From Paludibacteraceae bacterium (lineage in GTDB: Bacteria; Bacteroidota; Bacteroidia; Bacteroidales; Paludibacteraceae), in assembly GCA_016297215.1 (NCBI GenBank), contig JAEDGZ010000009.1, forward strand, positions 1 to 64,000: a stretch of 64,000 nt of DNA, read 5' to 3'. The notes under the pieces are model-generated. The model was not told where the DNA came from, made no database searches, and saw nothing but the letters and a program-made list of their open reading frames with translations. Shown one piece after another: positions 50,577 through 57,912 of this stretch (positions are counted from its first letter, which is position 1; each line of letters starts with the position of its first letter). Position numbers and translations under genes: made by a program.

Positions 50577-52103
50577 TTAGTGAATCAGATTGTGTCCTGT
50601 CATCTCGGCGGGTTGCTGCAAGCCGAGGATATGGCAGAGCGAGGGAGCTACATCGGCGAGAATACCGTCCTCCAACCGAGCATCGAGATGCTCGCGGCTG
50701 ACATAGACGAACGGCACGGGGTTGAGCGAGTGTGCCGTGTTCGGCGTGCCGTCTGCGTTGATAGCATTGTCGCAGTTGCCGTGGTCGGCGATGATGATAA
50801 TCTCGTAGTCGTTCTTGAGTGCGGTATTCACTACCTTGTCCACGCATACGTCTATTGTCTCTACGGCTTTCACGATAGCGTCATACACGCCCGTGTGCCC
50901 TACCATGTCGCCGTTGGCGAAGTTCAGGGTGATATAGTCGTACTTCTGCGTGTCGAGTGCTTGGCAAAGCGCTTCGGTAACCTCCGGCGCAGACATCTCC
51001 GGCTGCAGGTCGTAGGTCGCTACCTTCGGCGAAGGAATCAGGATACGCTCCTCGCCCGGGTACTCTGCCTCGCGACCGCCGTTGAAGAAGAAGGTAACGT
51101 GTGCGAACTTCTCCGTCTCGGCAATACGCAGTTGCTTCATGCCTGCTTTCGATACAATCTCGCCCATGGTGTTCTGCACGTTCTCTTTGGGGAACAACAC
51201 GTGCAGTCCTTGGAACGACGAGTCGTAAGGAGTCATGCAGTAGTAGTGCAGGTTGGGGATGGTGTGCATGCCTTGCTCGGGCATGTCCTGTTGCGTGAGC
51301 ACGATGGTGATTTCCTTCGCGCGGTCGTTGCGGTAGTTGAAGAAAATCACGATGTCGCCTTCCTCGATAGTCGCGAGCGGTTGCCCGTTGCGCACATGTA
51401 CGATAGGCTTCACGAACTCATCGGTAACGCCTGCGTCGTATGATGCCTGCATCGCCTCGTGCATGTCCTCAAAGGCTGCGCCTTGTCCGTTCACCAAGCA
51501 GTCGTATGCCACCTTTACGCGCTCCCAACGCTTGTCGCGGTCCATAGCGTAGAAACGCCCTTGGATAGAAGCAATCTCACCGCAGGTCTCTTGCAGGTGC
51601 GCTTCCAGTTGGTCAATGAAGCCGATACCCGACTTCGGGTCAGTGTCGCGTCCGTCCATGAAGCAGTGCACGAAAGTGCGACCGTCCAGTCCGTACTCCT
51701 TGGCGATAGAGGTCAGGTAGAAGAGGTGCTCAAGCGAAGAGTGCACGCCGCCGTTGGAGGTCAAGCCCATGATATGCAGTTTCTTGCCTGTCTCTTTGGC
51801 GGTGGTGAAGGCGCTTACTATCTCGGGGTTCTGCTTGATAGAACCGTCTTTGCAGGCGCGGTTAATCTTCACAAGGTCTTGATATACCACGCGACCGGCA
51901 CCGATATTCAGGTGCCCCACCTCCGAGTTACCCATCTGCCCGTCGGGTAAGCCTACGTTCTCGCCGCTGGCTTGCAACTGGCTGTGAGGGTATTTGGCTA
52001 ACAAGGCGTCCCAATGGGGGGTCGGCGTACTAAAAATAGCATCGGCTTTGGAGTGGTTGCCCAAGCCCCAGCCGTCTAAAATCATTAATAATGCTTTTTT
52101 CAT
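50577..52103 (-). CDS. gpmI: 2,3-bisphosphoglycerate-independent phosphoglycerate mutase
   Basis: A 508-residue manganese enzyme of glycolysis. Asp10 in LMILDGWGLG and the phosphoserine nucleophile Ser60 in GNSEVGHLNIGAGRV are present, with HCFMDGRDTDP, FFNYRNDRAKEIT and the C-terminal metal site IIADHGNCD plus AHSLNPVPF. Normal length. Promoter at 52139. Confidence 0.98.
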   Translation of the reverse strand: MKKALLMILDGWGLGNHSKADAIFSTPTPHWDALLAKYPHSQLQASGENVGLPDGQMGNSEVGHLNIGAGRVVYQDLVKINRACKDGSIKQNPEIVSAFTTAKETGKKLHIMGLTSNGGVHSSLEHLFYLTSIAKEYGLDGRTFVHCFMDGRDTDPKSGIGFIDQLEAHLQETCGEIASIQGRFYAMDRDKRWERVKVAYDCLVNGQGAAFEDMHEAMQASYDAGVTDEFVKPIVHVRNGQPLATIEEGDIVIFFNYRNDRAKEITIVLTQQDMPEQGMHTIPNLHYYCMTPYDSSFQGLHVLFPKENVQNTMGEIVSKAGMKQLRIAETEKFAHVTFFFNGGREAEYPGEERILIPSPKVATYDLQPEMSAPEVTEALCQALDTQKYDYITLNFANGDMVGHTGVYDAIVKAVETIDVCVDKVVNTALKNDYEIIIIADHGNCDNAINADGTPNTAHSLNPVPFVYVSREHLDARLEDGILADVAPSLCHILGLQQPAEMTGHNLIH

Positions 52104-52138
52104 AGATGCGTTATCTGTTTATAAGTTCAAATCGACCG

Positions 52139-52170
52139 CAAAATTACTGCTTTTTTAGCAATTATGCAAG
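52139..52170 (-). promoter_or_regulatory. Bacteroidota promoter for gpmI
   Basis: Minus-strand TAATTTTG (52139-52146) with TTGC about 20 bases upstream (52166-52169). Confidence 0.75.
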
Positions 52171-52212
52171 AATTCTTTGCAAACTGCCAAGTAGAGTGTG
52201 CAAAACCGCTGC

Positions 52213-53346
52213 CTATCGTCCCTTGTACATATCTTCGTAGTACTTCTCGTACTCGCCGGAGGTGATATTATCCATCCATGCTTGGTTGTCGAGATACCAG
52301 CGGACGGTCTTTTCGATGCCCTCCTCGAATTGCAGCGAGGGTTCCCAACCTAATTCGGCCTGCAGTTTGCGCGAGTCGATAGCGTAGCGCAAGTCGTGCC
52401 CTGCGCGGTCGGTAACATACGTGATGAGGTCCATGTCTTCGCCCTCTTGGCGACCCAAGAGACGGTCAACGGTATTGATAACCACCTTGATGATATCGAT
52501 GTTCTTCCACTCGTTGAAGCCGCCGATGTTGTAGGTCTCGGCAATGGTACCTTTGTGAAAAATCAGGTCGATGGCGCGTGCGTGGTCTTCCACGTAGAGC
52601 CAGTCGCGCACGTTCTCGCCCTTGCCATAGACGGGTAACGGCTTGCGGTGGCGGATGTTGTTGATAAAGAGCGGAATCAACTTCTCGGGGAACTGGTAGG
52701 GTCCGTAGTTGTTCGAGCAGTTGGTAACGATGGTAGGCATGCCGTAGGTGTCGTGGAACGCACGCACGAAGTGGTCAGACGATGCTTTCGACGCAGAGTA
52801 GGGCGAGTGGGGATTGTACTTCGTGGTCTCCAAGAAGAACTCCTCGCCGTAAGCCTCGTGGTGTGCCGAGGAGGCTTTGGTGGTGAAGGGCGGGGTAACG
52901 CCCTCGGGGTGCGTCAGTTCCAAAGCGCCATAGACCTCATCGGTAGAGATGTGGTAGAAGCGTTTGCCTTCGTATTTTTCCGGCAGCGACTCCCAGTAGA
53001 GTTTAGCGGCTTGGAGCATCGAGAGCGTGCCCAGCACGTTGGTGCGTGCGAAGGTGAAGGGGTCTTTGATGGAGCGGTCTACATGGCTCTCGGCGGCAAG
53101 GTGGATAATGCCCGTAACGTGCTCTTCCTGCATCAGGGCATAGATGGTGTCGAAGTCGCAGATGTCGGCTTTCACGAAGCGGTAGTTGGGCTTGTCCTCG
53201 ATGTCTTTGAGGTTCGCCAGGTTGCCCGCGTAGGTCAACTTATCCACATTGATGATTCTGTACTCCGGATATTTGTTCACAAATAGCCTAACAACGTGGC
53301 TGCCGATAAATCCTGCGCCACCGGTGATGATGATAGTAGGGGTCAT
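52213..53346 (-). CDS. rfbB: dTDP-glucose 4,6-dehydratase
   Basis: A 377-residue extended SDR that makes dTDP-4-keto-6-deoxyglucose for rhamnose and other deoxysugars. ITGGAGFIGSHV (7-18) binds NAD. STDEVYG (134-140) and Tyr183/Lys187 in YSASKASSDH are catalytic. NNYGPYQFPEKLIPLFI and the C-terminal PSLQFEEGIEKTVRWYLDN are typical. It overlaps the end of birA by 4 bases. The other rhamnose genes are not adjacent. Confidence 0.97.
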   Translation of the reverse strand: MTPTIIITGGAGFIGSHVVRLFVNKYPEYRIINVDKLTYAGNLANLKDIEDKPNYRFVKADICDFDTIYALMQEEHVTGIIHLAAESHVDRSIKDPFTFARTNVLGTLSMLQAAKLYWESLPEKYEGKRFYHISTDEVYGALELTHPEGVTPPFTTKASSAHHEAYGEEFFLETTKYNPHSPYSASKASSDHFVRAFHDTYGMPTIVTNCSNNYGPYQFPEKLIPLFINNIRHRKPLPVYGKGENVRDWLYVEDHARAIDLIFHKGTIAETYNIGGFNEWKNIDIIKVVINTVDRLLGRQEGEDMDLITYVTDRAGHDLRYAIDSRKLQAELGWEPSLQFEEGIEKTVRWYLDNQAWMDNITSGEYEKYYEDMYKGR

Positions 53347-54107
53347 AGTATATATCTTATTTCTTTGAAGTGATATTTCTTATGTTCGTTATTGGGTGTT
53401 TGTAGTATAATCTCGCCCGCATTGGTTATTCCCTCTATCCTTGCAAGGAAGCCGCCGTCTTTTGCCTCAGCGTTCATGGTGGGGGTGAGGGAGACTTCGC
53501 GCTCTATGAAACGCCACCATCCTTCGCGGCGGTAGAGGTGCTGCATGTAGGCTTCCCGCCACTCGCTCTGCGGTCGTTGCAGCCATGCTTGCAGGTGCAT
53601 CATATACCGTGTGAGCACCTTCTCCGGCGAGTAGGACTGCCCTGTAATCAACCGCATGGAGACGGGATTCGGTGCATTGCCTATCCAGTGCTCTTGGTTG
53701 ATATTCAGCCCGATGCCGATGATAGAATAGGCTATTTCTCTGCCCGCGAGCGTGTTCTCTATCAGCATCCCTGCCAGTTTCTTATCGCCCCAATAGAGGT
53801 CGTTGGGCCACTTGATGGTCAGTCCCTCGTCCCCTATCGCCTCCGCCACCGTCTCCCGTAGCGCCACTGCCGCCAGCATGGAGAGCATGAACTGCTCCGC
53901 TATCGCCACCTGCGGCTTGCGAAGCAACACCGAGAACAGCAGGTTCTTCCCTCGCTCGCTTTCCCATCCGTTGCCTGCCTGCCCGCGTCCTGCCGTCTGA
54001 AAGCCCGTCCACACTACGGGTATGCGCTCCTCGCGCAGCCATACCGCCTCTGCCACCATAGCGGCTTTCAGCAGGTTGTTCGTACTATCGGTTTCTTCAA
54101 TATACAT
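53343..54107 (-). CDS. birA: biotin--[acetyl-CoA-carboxylase] ligase
   Basis: A 254-residue ligase without the DNA-binding domain of bifunctional BirA. EETDSTNNLLK, the GRGQAGNGW loop (40-48) and TIKWPNDLYWGDKKLAGMLI with GIGLNINQ identify it. The frame is open for a further 115 codons upstream, but that part is an antisense-like low-complexity stretch over dacB. I therefore use the ATG at 54107, 17 bases after the dacB stop. Confidence 0.94.
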   Translation of the reverse strand: MYIEETDSTNNLLKAAMVAEAVWLREERIPVVWTGFQTAGRGQAGNGWESERGKNLLFSVLLRKPQVAIAEQFMLSMLAAVALRETVAEAIGDEGLTIKWPNDLYWGDKKLAGMLIENTLAGREIAYSIIGIGLNINQEHWIGNAPNPVSMRLITGQSYSPEKVLTRYMMHLQAWLQRPQSEWREAYMQHLYRREGWWRFIEREVSLTPTMNAEAKDGGFLARIEGITNAGEIILQTPNNEHKKYHFKEIRYIL

Positions 54108-54124
54108 TATGGACGATATATCGT

Positions 54125-55528
54125 TTATAGGTTCAGCAGGTATCGTTCGATGATGGTTTGTATCTTCTTGGCTTTGCAGGGGGCGCTGTTGACGAGTATG
54201 GCGAACACCCATCGCTCGCCGTTCGGGCGGTTGATATACCCTGCGTAGTTCTTCGTGCCGGCTATCGTGCCGCTCTTCGCCTGCACGCGTCCTTGCAGCG
54301 AGGTGCCTGCCAGCAGGCTTCGGAGTGTCCCGCTCTCGCCGCTCACCGGCAGCGAGGCAAGCCATACCTCGCGGTTCTTGCTGCCGTCCATGTAGGTGAG
54401 CAACTGCACCAGCGTTGCCGCACTCACAGCATCTTGCGGCGCTAGTCCGCAACCGTCCTTGATGAGCGCATTGCCTATATCCACGCCGCGCCGCTTCCAG
54501 AAGTCGCGCACCACCTCGCAGGAGTTGTGTATCGTGCCAGGCTTGCCGTAGTTGAGCCCGAGGTAGCGGAACAGTGCCTCTGCGAACAGGTTATTGCTAT
54601 GGATGTTGCACTCCGCCACCAGCACCCCCAGCGAGTCGGACTTATGCTCGTATAGCACGCGCCTCGCCGGCAGCAGCGGGTTGTAGTCCGCCATATAGGT
54701 CGCCGGCTCGCATACCGTTACCCCCCACGCGTTCAACTCCCGTTGCAGGTGCTGCGCCAGCAGCAAGCCCGGGTTGGGCATGTCGCTCCGCACACCGAAC
54801 ACACCGAGGTTGGAAGGGATGGAGCCCGTCAGGTAACGCTCTTTGCTGTACGGCAACCCGTGGACGAATGCCCCGTCGTAGGTGATCTGCGTGCAGCGGA
54901 TATGGTTAATCAGTTGCAGGTCGGGGTAGTAAGGCTCCACGCGCGTTACTTCTGCCACGCTGCCTACCTCGCCGCTCTTGAGTACGATATTCAGGCTGTT
55001 GCTCAAGTAGTTGATACCGAACACGCCCGGGGCGTAGTAGTTGCCCGCGTCTTCCCATAGCCATGCGGGATTCACCGCGTCTCCGTCCAGCAGCGTCATG
55101 TCTGCCACCACGCGCCCTTCTATCCTCCGTATCCCCGCGTCCATCACGGCTTTCGCCCATTTGGCAAGGAAGGCGGTGTTGGTATTAGGGACAGAGCCGT
55201 TGCCGCGTCCCCTGCCGAGCAGCAGACCCAGCGAGGGGTCGCACGAGCCTTTGATGTACAGGTCGCCTTTCAGCACCCCGTCCTCTATCGGCGCGGAGGT
55301 CTCCAGCGTGGTTACGAAGCGGAAGTCCGCCCCCAGCAACTCCAATGCCGCGCCCGTGGTCAGCAGTTTCATCACTGATGCGGGAGGCACCACGTTCTCT
55401 TCGCGATAACTGTCTATCGTCTCCTGCGTGTCGATGTTCTTCACCAGCACGCTGATGTTCGCCTGCTCCGTCAGCGGGTTCTCTAGTAGCACGCCCACCG
55501 ACAGCAATATACTCAATAATAAATGCAC
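54125..55528 (-). CDS. dacB: D-alanyl-D-alanine carboxypeptidase/endopeptidase (PBP4, S13)
   Basis: A 467-residue periplasmic peptidase that trims peptidoglycan cross-links. Catalytic motif SVMK (51-54), SNN within CNIHSNNLFAEALF and KSGTIAGTKNYAGY are present. The N-terminal MHLLLSILLSVGVLLENP is a short signal. DLYIKGSCDPSLG and the long insert domain are typical of class C PBPs. It heads a dacB-birA-rfbB run with tiny gaps. Confidence 0.95.
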   Translation of the reverse strand: MHLLLSILLSVGVLLENPLTEQANISVLVKNIDTQETIDSYREENVVPPASVMKLLTTGAALELLGADFRFVTTLETSAPIEDGVLKGDLYIKGSCDPSLGLLLGRGRGNGSVPNTNTAFLAKWAKAVMDAGIRRIEGRVVADMTLLDGDAVNPAWLWEDAGNYYAPGVFGINYLSNSLNIVLKSGEVGSVAEVTRVEPYYPDLQLINHIRCTQITYDGAFVHGLPYSKERYLTGSIPSNLGVFGVRSDMPNPGLLLAQHLQRELNAWGVTVCEPATYMADYNPLLPARRVLYEHKSDSLGVLVAECNIHSNNLFAEALFRYLGLNYGKPGTIHNSCEVVRDFWKRRGVDIGNALIKDGCGLAPQDAVSAATLVQLLTYMDGSKNREVWLASLPVSGESGTLRSLLAGTSLQGRVQAKSGTIAGTKNYAGYINRPNGERWVFAILVNSAPCKAKKIQTIIERYLLNL

Positions 55529-55556
55529 AATCTTTTGTCCTTTTTCGTTCGGGCTG

Positions 55557-55588
55557 CAAAGTTACTGCTTTTCCCCGAAATATGCAAA
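55557..55588 (-). promoter_or_regulatory. Bacteroidota promoter for dacB
   Basis: Minus-strand TAACTTTG (55557-55564) and TTTG (55585-55588) with a 20-base spacer. Confidence 0.8.
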
Positions 55589-55599
55589 TTAAAATTAGG

Positions 55600-55735
55600 A
55601 ATTAGATTAAGGACACAGGATTAAGGACTAAATAGTTTTGACTCTGATTTTTTTTAGCAGGCGGGGACGCCTGCGTACCCGGACAGCATCTTTCATCCTC
55701 ACAGACGAAGGTAATAAGTCTTTTATTCTCGTTGC
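55600..55735. repeat. composite heptamer element with GC-rich centre
   Basis: GGACACAGGATTAAGGACTA and AATAGTTTTGACTCTGA, then AGCAGGCGGGGACGCCTGCG, then TTTCATCC and ACAGACGAAGGTAATAAGTC. It is an inverted core relative to 2333, with the GC-rich family in its middle. Confidence 0.85.
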
Positions 55736-55749
55736 GGCTGAATGCCGAG

Positions 55750-55800
55750 TCCTCCTCCCGCCCCCTTACCCCCTCCCCCCTCTACGAGGGAGGCGGGGGA
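55750..55800. repeat. CCCTCCC-family hairpin
   Basis: CTCCCGCCCCCTTACCCCCT and CCCCCCTCTACGAGGGAGGC then GGGGGA. Same family as 13892 and 35402. Confidence 0.8.
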
Positions 55801-55845
55801 GTTGGCTGCGCACGCCGGATATGCTACGCACTCATAATTCATAAT

Positions 55846-57138
55846 TCATAATTCCTCTACTAGCCACTCGGCGCGCAGTTGCTTGTGTTCGGGGTACATC
55901 CAGTGGGCGCAGTCAAGGGGCAGCAGCAGGCTCTTCGGGCATGCTAGACTGTTATAAACGGCATATGTGCTCGTCGGACAGCATACTTGGTCGTTGTAGC
56001 CCAGCATGAACCACACGGGGCAGCGGACGAAGCGTGCGAAGTTCACCACGTCGTAGTATTCCGTCACTTTCTGTTTCTCCTCCGACAGTTCGCGCCACTT
56101 GGGCCATCCGGCAGCGCGCCCCCGTACGTATCCTGCTATCTCTGCGAGGGCGGGGTAGGAGGCGGCTGCGGCTTTGATACGCGGGTCGAGTGCGGCATGC
56201 ACGATGGTCAGCGCGCCGCCCTGCGAGCCCCCGTAGCAGCCTATACACGCCGTGTCCACGCACGCCAGCGAGCAGAGGAAATCCACCGTCTTCACCGTGC
56301 CCGCATACACGCGGCGGTAGTAATACGCATCGCGGTCGTCGAGGTGGATGGTGTTGTAGTCGCGCAGTGCGTTGGCGCGCAGGTCGGTATAGACCTGCTG
56401 CGGCAGGTTCACAGGAATGCCGTTGATGCCCATCTCGAGCGTGATAACCCCGTGGGCGGGGAAATAGTCCACATCCCCCGGGTGTGGCTTCACGCCCGCC
56501 CCGGGCCATAGCACGACGGCGGGATACTGCTCCGTGGCATGCAGCGGATCCACACCGCGCGGCACTGCCAGCGTGCCGTATAGATATTGCCCCTCTTGGA
56601 AGTTCTGAAAACGCACCTCATACACATCCGCGTCAGGTGTGCAACGCTCGGGAAGCGGCGTCAGCAAAGGACGTAGCGGCACGCGACGCGCCTGCTCGAT
56701 ACTCTCCTGCCAGAATGCTTCGAAGTCCGTGGGAAGCGGCGTTGTGGGCACTATCTTGTCGGGCGCGAAAGCGAGGTTGATGCTGTTTGTGTAGGTCTTT
56801 CCGCCTACCTCCACCGAGGCGGTCAGCGTCTTGAAACCGGGCTCGTGCGATCCCGAGAGTCGGAGCCTATGCACACCGCTCTTGCCGGTCTTCACCACAC
56901 CCTTTTTCTCCGCCTCTCGCTGCTCCATACCCCATGTATAGCGCACCTCGGCTTCGGGTACGGGCACGTAATGACGGACGACACCAACCTCTATCTCCAC
57001 CTCCTCGCCCACATCATATACCCAGTCGCCGTGGTTGGGCACAAACCGAATGGAGACATAATCGCGCTGGTTGGTTTTCTGCGCGGAGACCGTGAGGCTC
57101 AGCGCAAGGAACAATAGCAGGGAAAAACTCTTTCGCAT
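55846..57138 (-). CDS. CE7-type acetyl esterase (acetylxylan esterase)
   Basis: A 430-residue exported esterase (signal MRKSFSLLLFLALSLTVSA, start at 57138). After an N-terminal beta domain (about 22-125) comes the alpha/beta-hydrolase: YGTLAVPRGVDPLHATEQYP, the nucleophile Ser in CYGGSQGGALTIVHA, ARFVRCPVWFMLGYNDQVCC with the acid, and His in LPLDCAHWMYPEH. CE7 enzymes deacetylate xylo-oligosaccharides and cephalosporin C. The final Leu-stop is supplied by a TAATTCA heptamer array. Promoter at 57173. Confidence 0.9.
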   Translation of the reverse strand: MRKSFSLLLFLALSLTVSAQKTNQRDYVSIRFVPNHGDWVYDVGEEVEIEVGVVRHYVPVPEAEVRYTWGMEQREAEKKGVVKTGKSGVHRLRLSGSHEPGFKTLTASVEVGGKTYTNSINLAFAPDKIVPTTPLPTDFEAFWQESIEQARRVPLRPLLTPLPERCTPDADVYEVRFQNFQEGQYLYGTLAVPRGVDPLHATEQYPAVVLWPGAGVKPHPGDVDYFPAHGVITLEMGINGIPVNLPQQVYTDLRANALRDYNTIHLDDRDAYYYRRVYAGTVKTVDFLCSLACVDTACIGCYGGSQGGALTIVHAALDPRIKAAAASYPALAEIAGYVRGRAAGWPKWRELSEEKQKVTEYYDVVNFARFVRCPVWFMLGYNDQVCCPTSTYAVYNSLACPKSLLLPLDCAHWMYPEHKQLRAEWLVEEL

Positions 57139-57172
57139 GGTCAAAATGAAACTTGAAACTTGAAAAACGCTA

Positions 57173-57204
57173 CAAAGATAATGCTTTTTTCTGATTTATG
57201 CAAA
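57173..57204 (-). promoter_or_regulatory. Bacteroidota promoter for the esterase gene
   Basis: Minus-strand TATCTTTG (57173-57180), a 20-base spacer and TTTG (57201-57204). Confidence 0.85.
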
Positions 57205-57237
57205 TTTCTTTGGCAAATGCCAACGAATTATTGAATA

Positions 57238-57262
57238 ATGAAACCTGAAACCTGAAACCTGT
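57238..57262. repeat. GAAACCT heptamer array
   Basis: Three GAAACCT units. A related GAAACTT pair lies at 57147-57163 and further copies at 22461 and 45630. Confidence 0.8.
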
Positions 57263-57345
57263 ATTTAGGGGATGATATATTCGTTGCCCCAAGTTTCCTT
57301 GATTCGTAAATACTTTTTTCAATCAAAGTAACCGGCATAATTAGA

Positions 57346-57445
57346 GTTAGTGATTAGTTAGTGATTAGTTAGTGATTAGTTAGTGATTAGTTAGCGATTA
57401 GTTAGTGATTAGTTAGTGATTAGTTAGCGATTAGTTAGTGATTAG
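57346..57445. repeat. 11-mer array (TTAGTGATTAG), about nine units
   Basis: Perfect or one-mismatch units (A to G giving TTAGCGATTAG) in succession. This is the longest of the 11-mer arrays and a candidate for copy-number variation. Confidence 0.95.
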
Positions 57446-57625
57446 TTAGAGGCTCACTTCGCTCGCTAAAAGACTACATTACTTTCGACTATACAAAACT
57501 ATTTCGTCTTTCACCCTTCATCCTTCATCCTTTATCCTTCATCCATAATGTAGTTAGTGATGACTATGTCCGGGTGCGCAGGCGTCCCCGCCTGCTGGTA
57601 GTCAAATAGTAAATAGTCAAATTGT
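57446..57625. repeat. composite heptamer element, GC-rich palindrome and GTCAAAT array
   Basis: CACTTCGCTCGCTAAAAGAC, TACATTACTTTCGACTATAC, AAAACTATTTCGTC, TTCATCC heptamers, GTGCGCAGGCGTCCCCGCCT, then AGTCAAATAGTAAATAGTCA. Three families lie in direct succession. Confidence 0.85.
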
Positions 57626-57677
57626 AAAATAAAATATTTGTTCGTTTTATTAGGTATTTTTGTTCGTTTTTGTGTAT

Positions 57678-57697
57678 AAATCTTATTTCGAATGCAT
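57678..57697 (-). repeat. 20-base repeat, exact inverse of 10376-10395
   Basis: AAATCTTATTTCGAATGCAT here is the complement of ATGCATTCGAAATAAGATTT at 10376. A partial copy is at 7679. Both full copies lie within 150 bases of a promoter. Confidence 0.8.
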
Positions 57698-57801
57698 GTG
57701 AATATTCGCTTTATATGCTATAATGCTTTGTTGACTTTTTGGTTATTTTGCTAACTATATAGTACAAAATGTATGTTTCATGCGTTAAAAAATAAGATTT
57801 A

Positions 57802-57833
57802 TTTGTATATTCCGTCAAAAAGTTGTATCTTTG
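57802..57833 (+). promoter_or_regulatory. Bacteroidota promoter for the giant gene
   Basis: TTTG (57802-57805), 20 bases, TATCTTTG (57826-57833). The first ATG after it, at 57913, follows an in-frame TGA at 57883. Confidence 0.85.
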
Positions 57834-57912
57834 TGCCGTTTTTTTAATGGTATATCTAAAAAATTACCGATTAGTCTCGTTTTGATTTCTAACGCTAAAC
57901 CTTCTTGAGACT

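Larger units (their letters stand above)
55529..55845. other. 317-base intergenic region before dacB
   Basis: It contains the dacB promoter, a composite heptamer/GC-rich element (55600-55735), a CCCTCCC hairpin (55750-55800) and ATAATTC heptamers that reach into the esterase stop codon. No gene was seen. Confidence 0.75.
57145..57912. other. 768-base repeat-rich intergenic region
   Basis: It holds two promoters (57173 minus, 57802 plus) and three heptamer classes, the longest 11-mer array of the window, a composite element and a GC-rich palindrome. The inverted 20-mer at 57678 pairs with 10376. No gene was seen. Confidence 0.8.

Noticed and set aside
54108..54452. 115-codon N-terminal extension of birA
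   Set aside because: It overlaps dacB coding sequence on the same strand in another frame and is Arg-rich low complexity. The biotin ligase family begins at the ATG at 54107.
57346..57445. CRISPR array
   Set aside because: Regular 11-base units without spacers; a simple tandem array. No cas genes.
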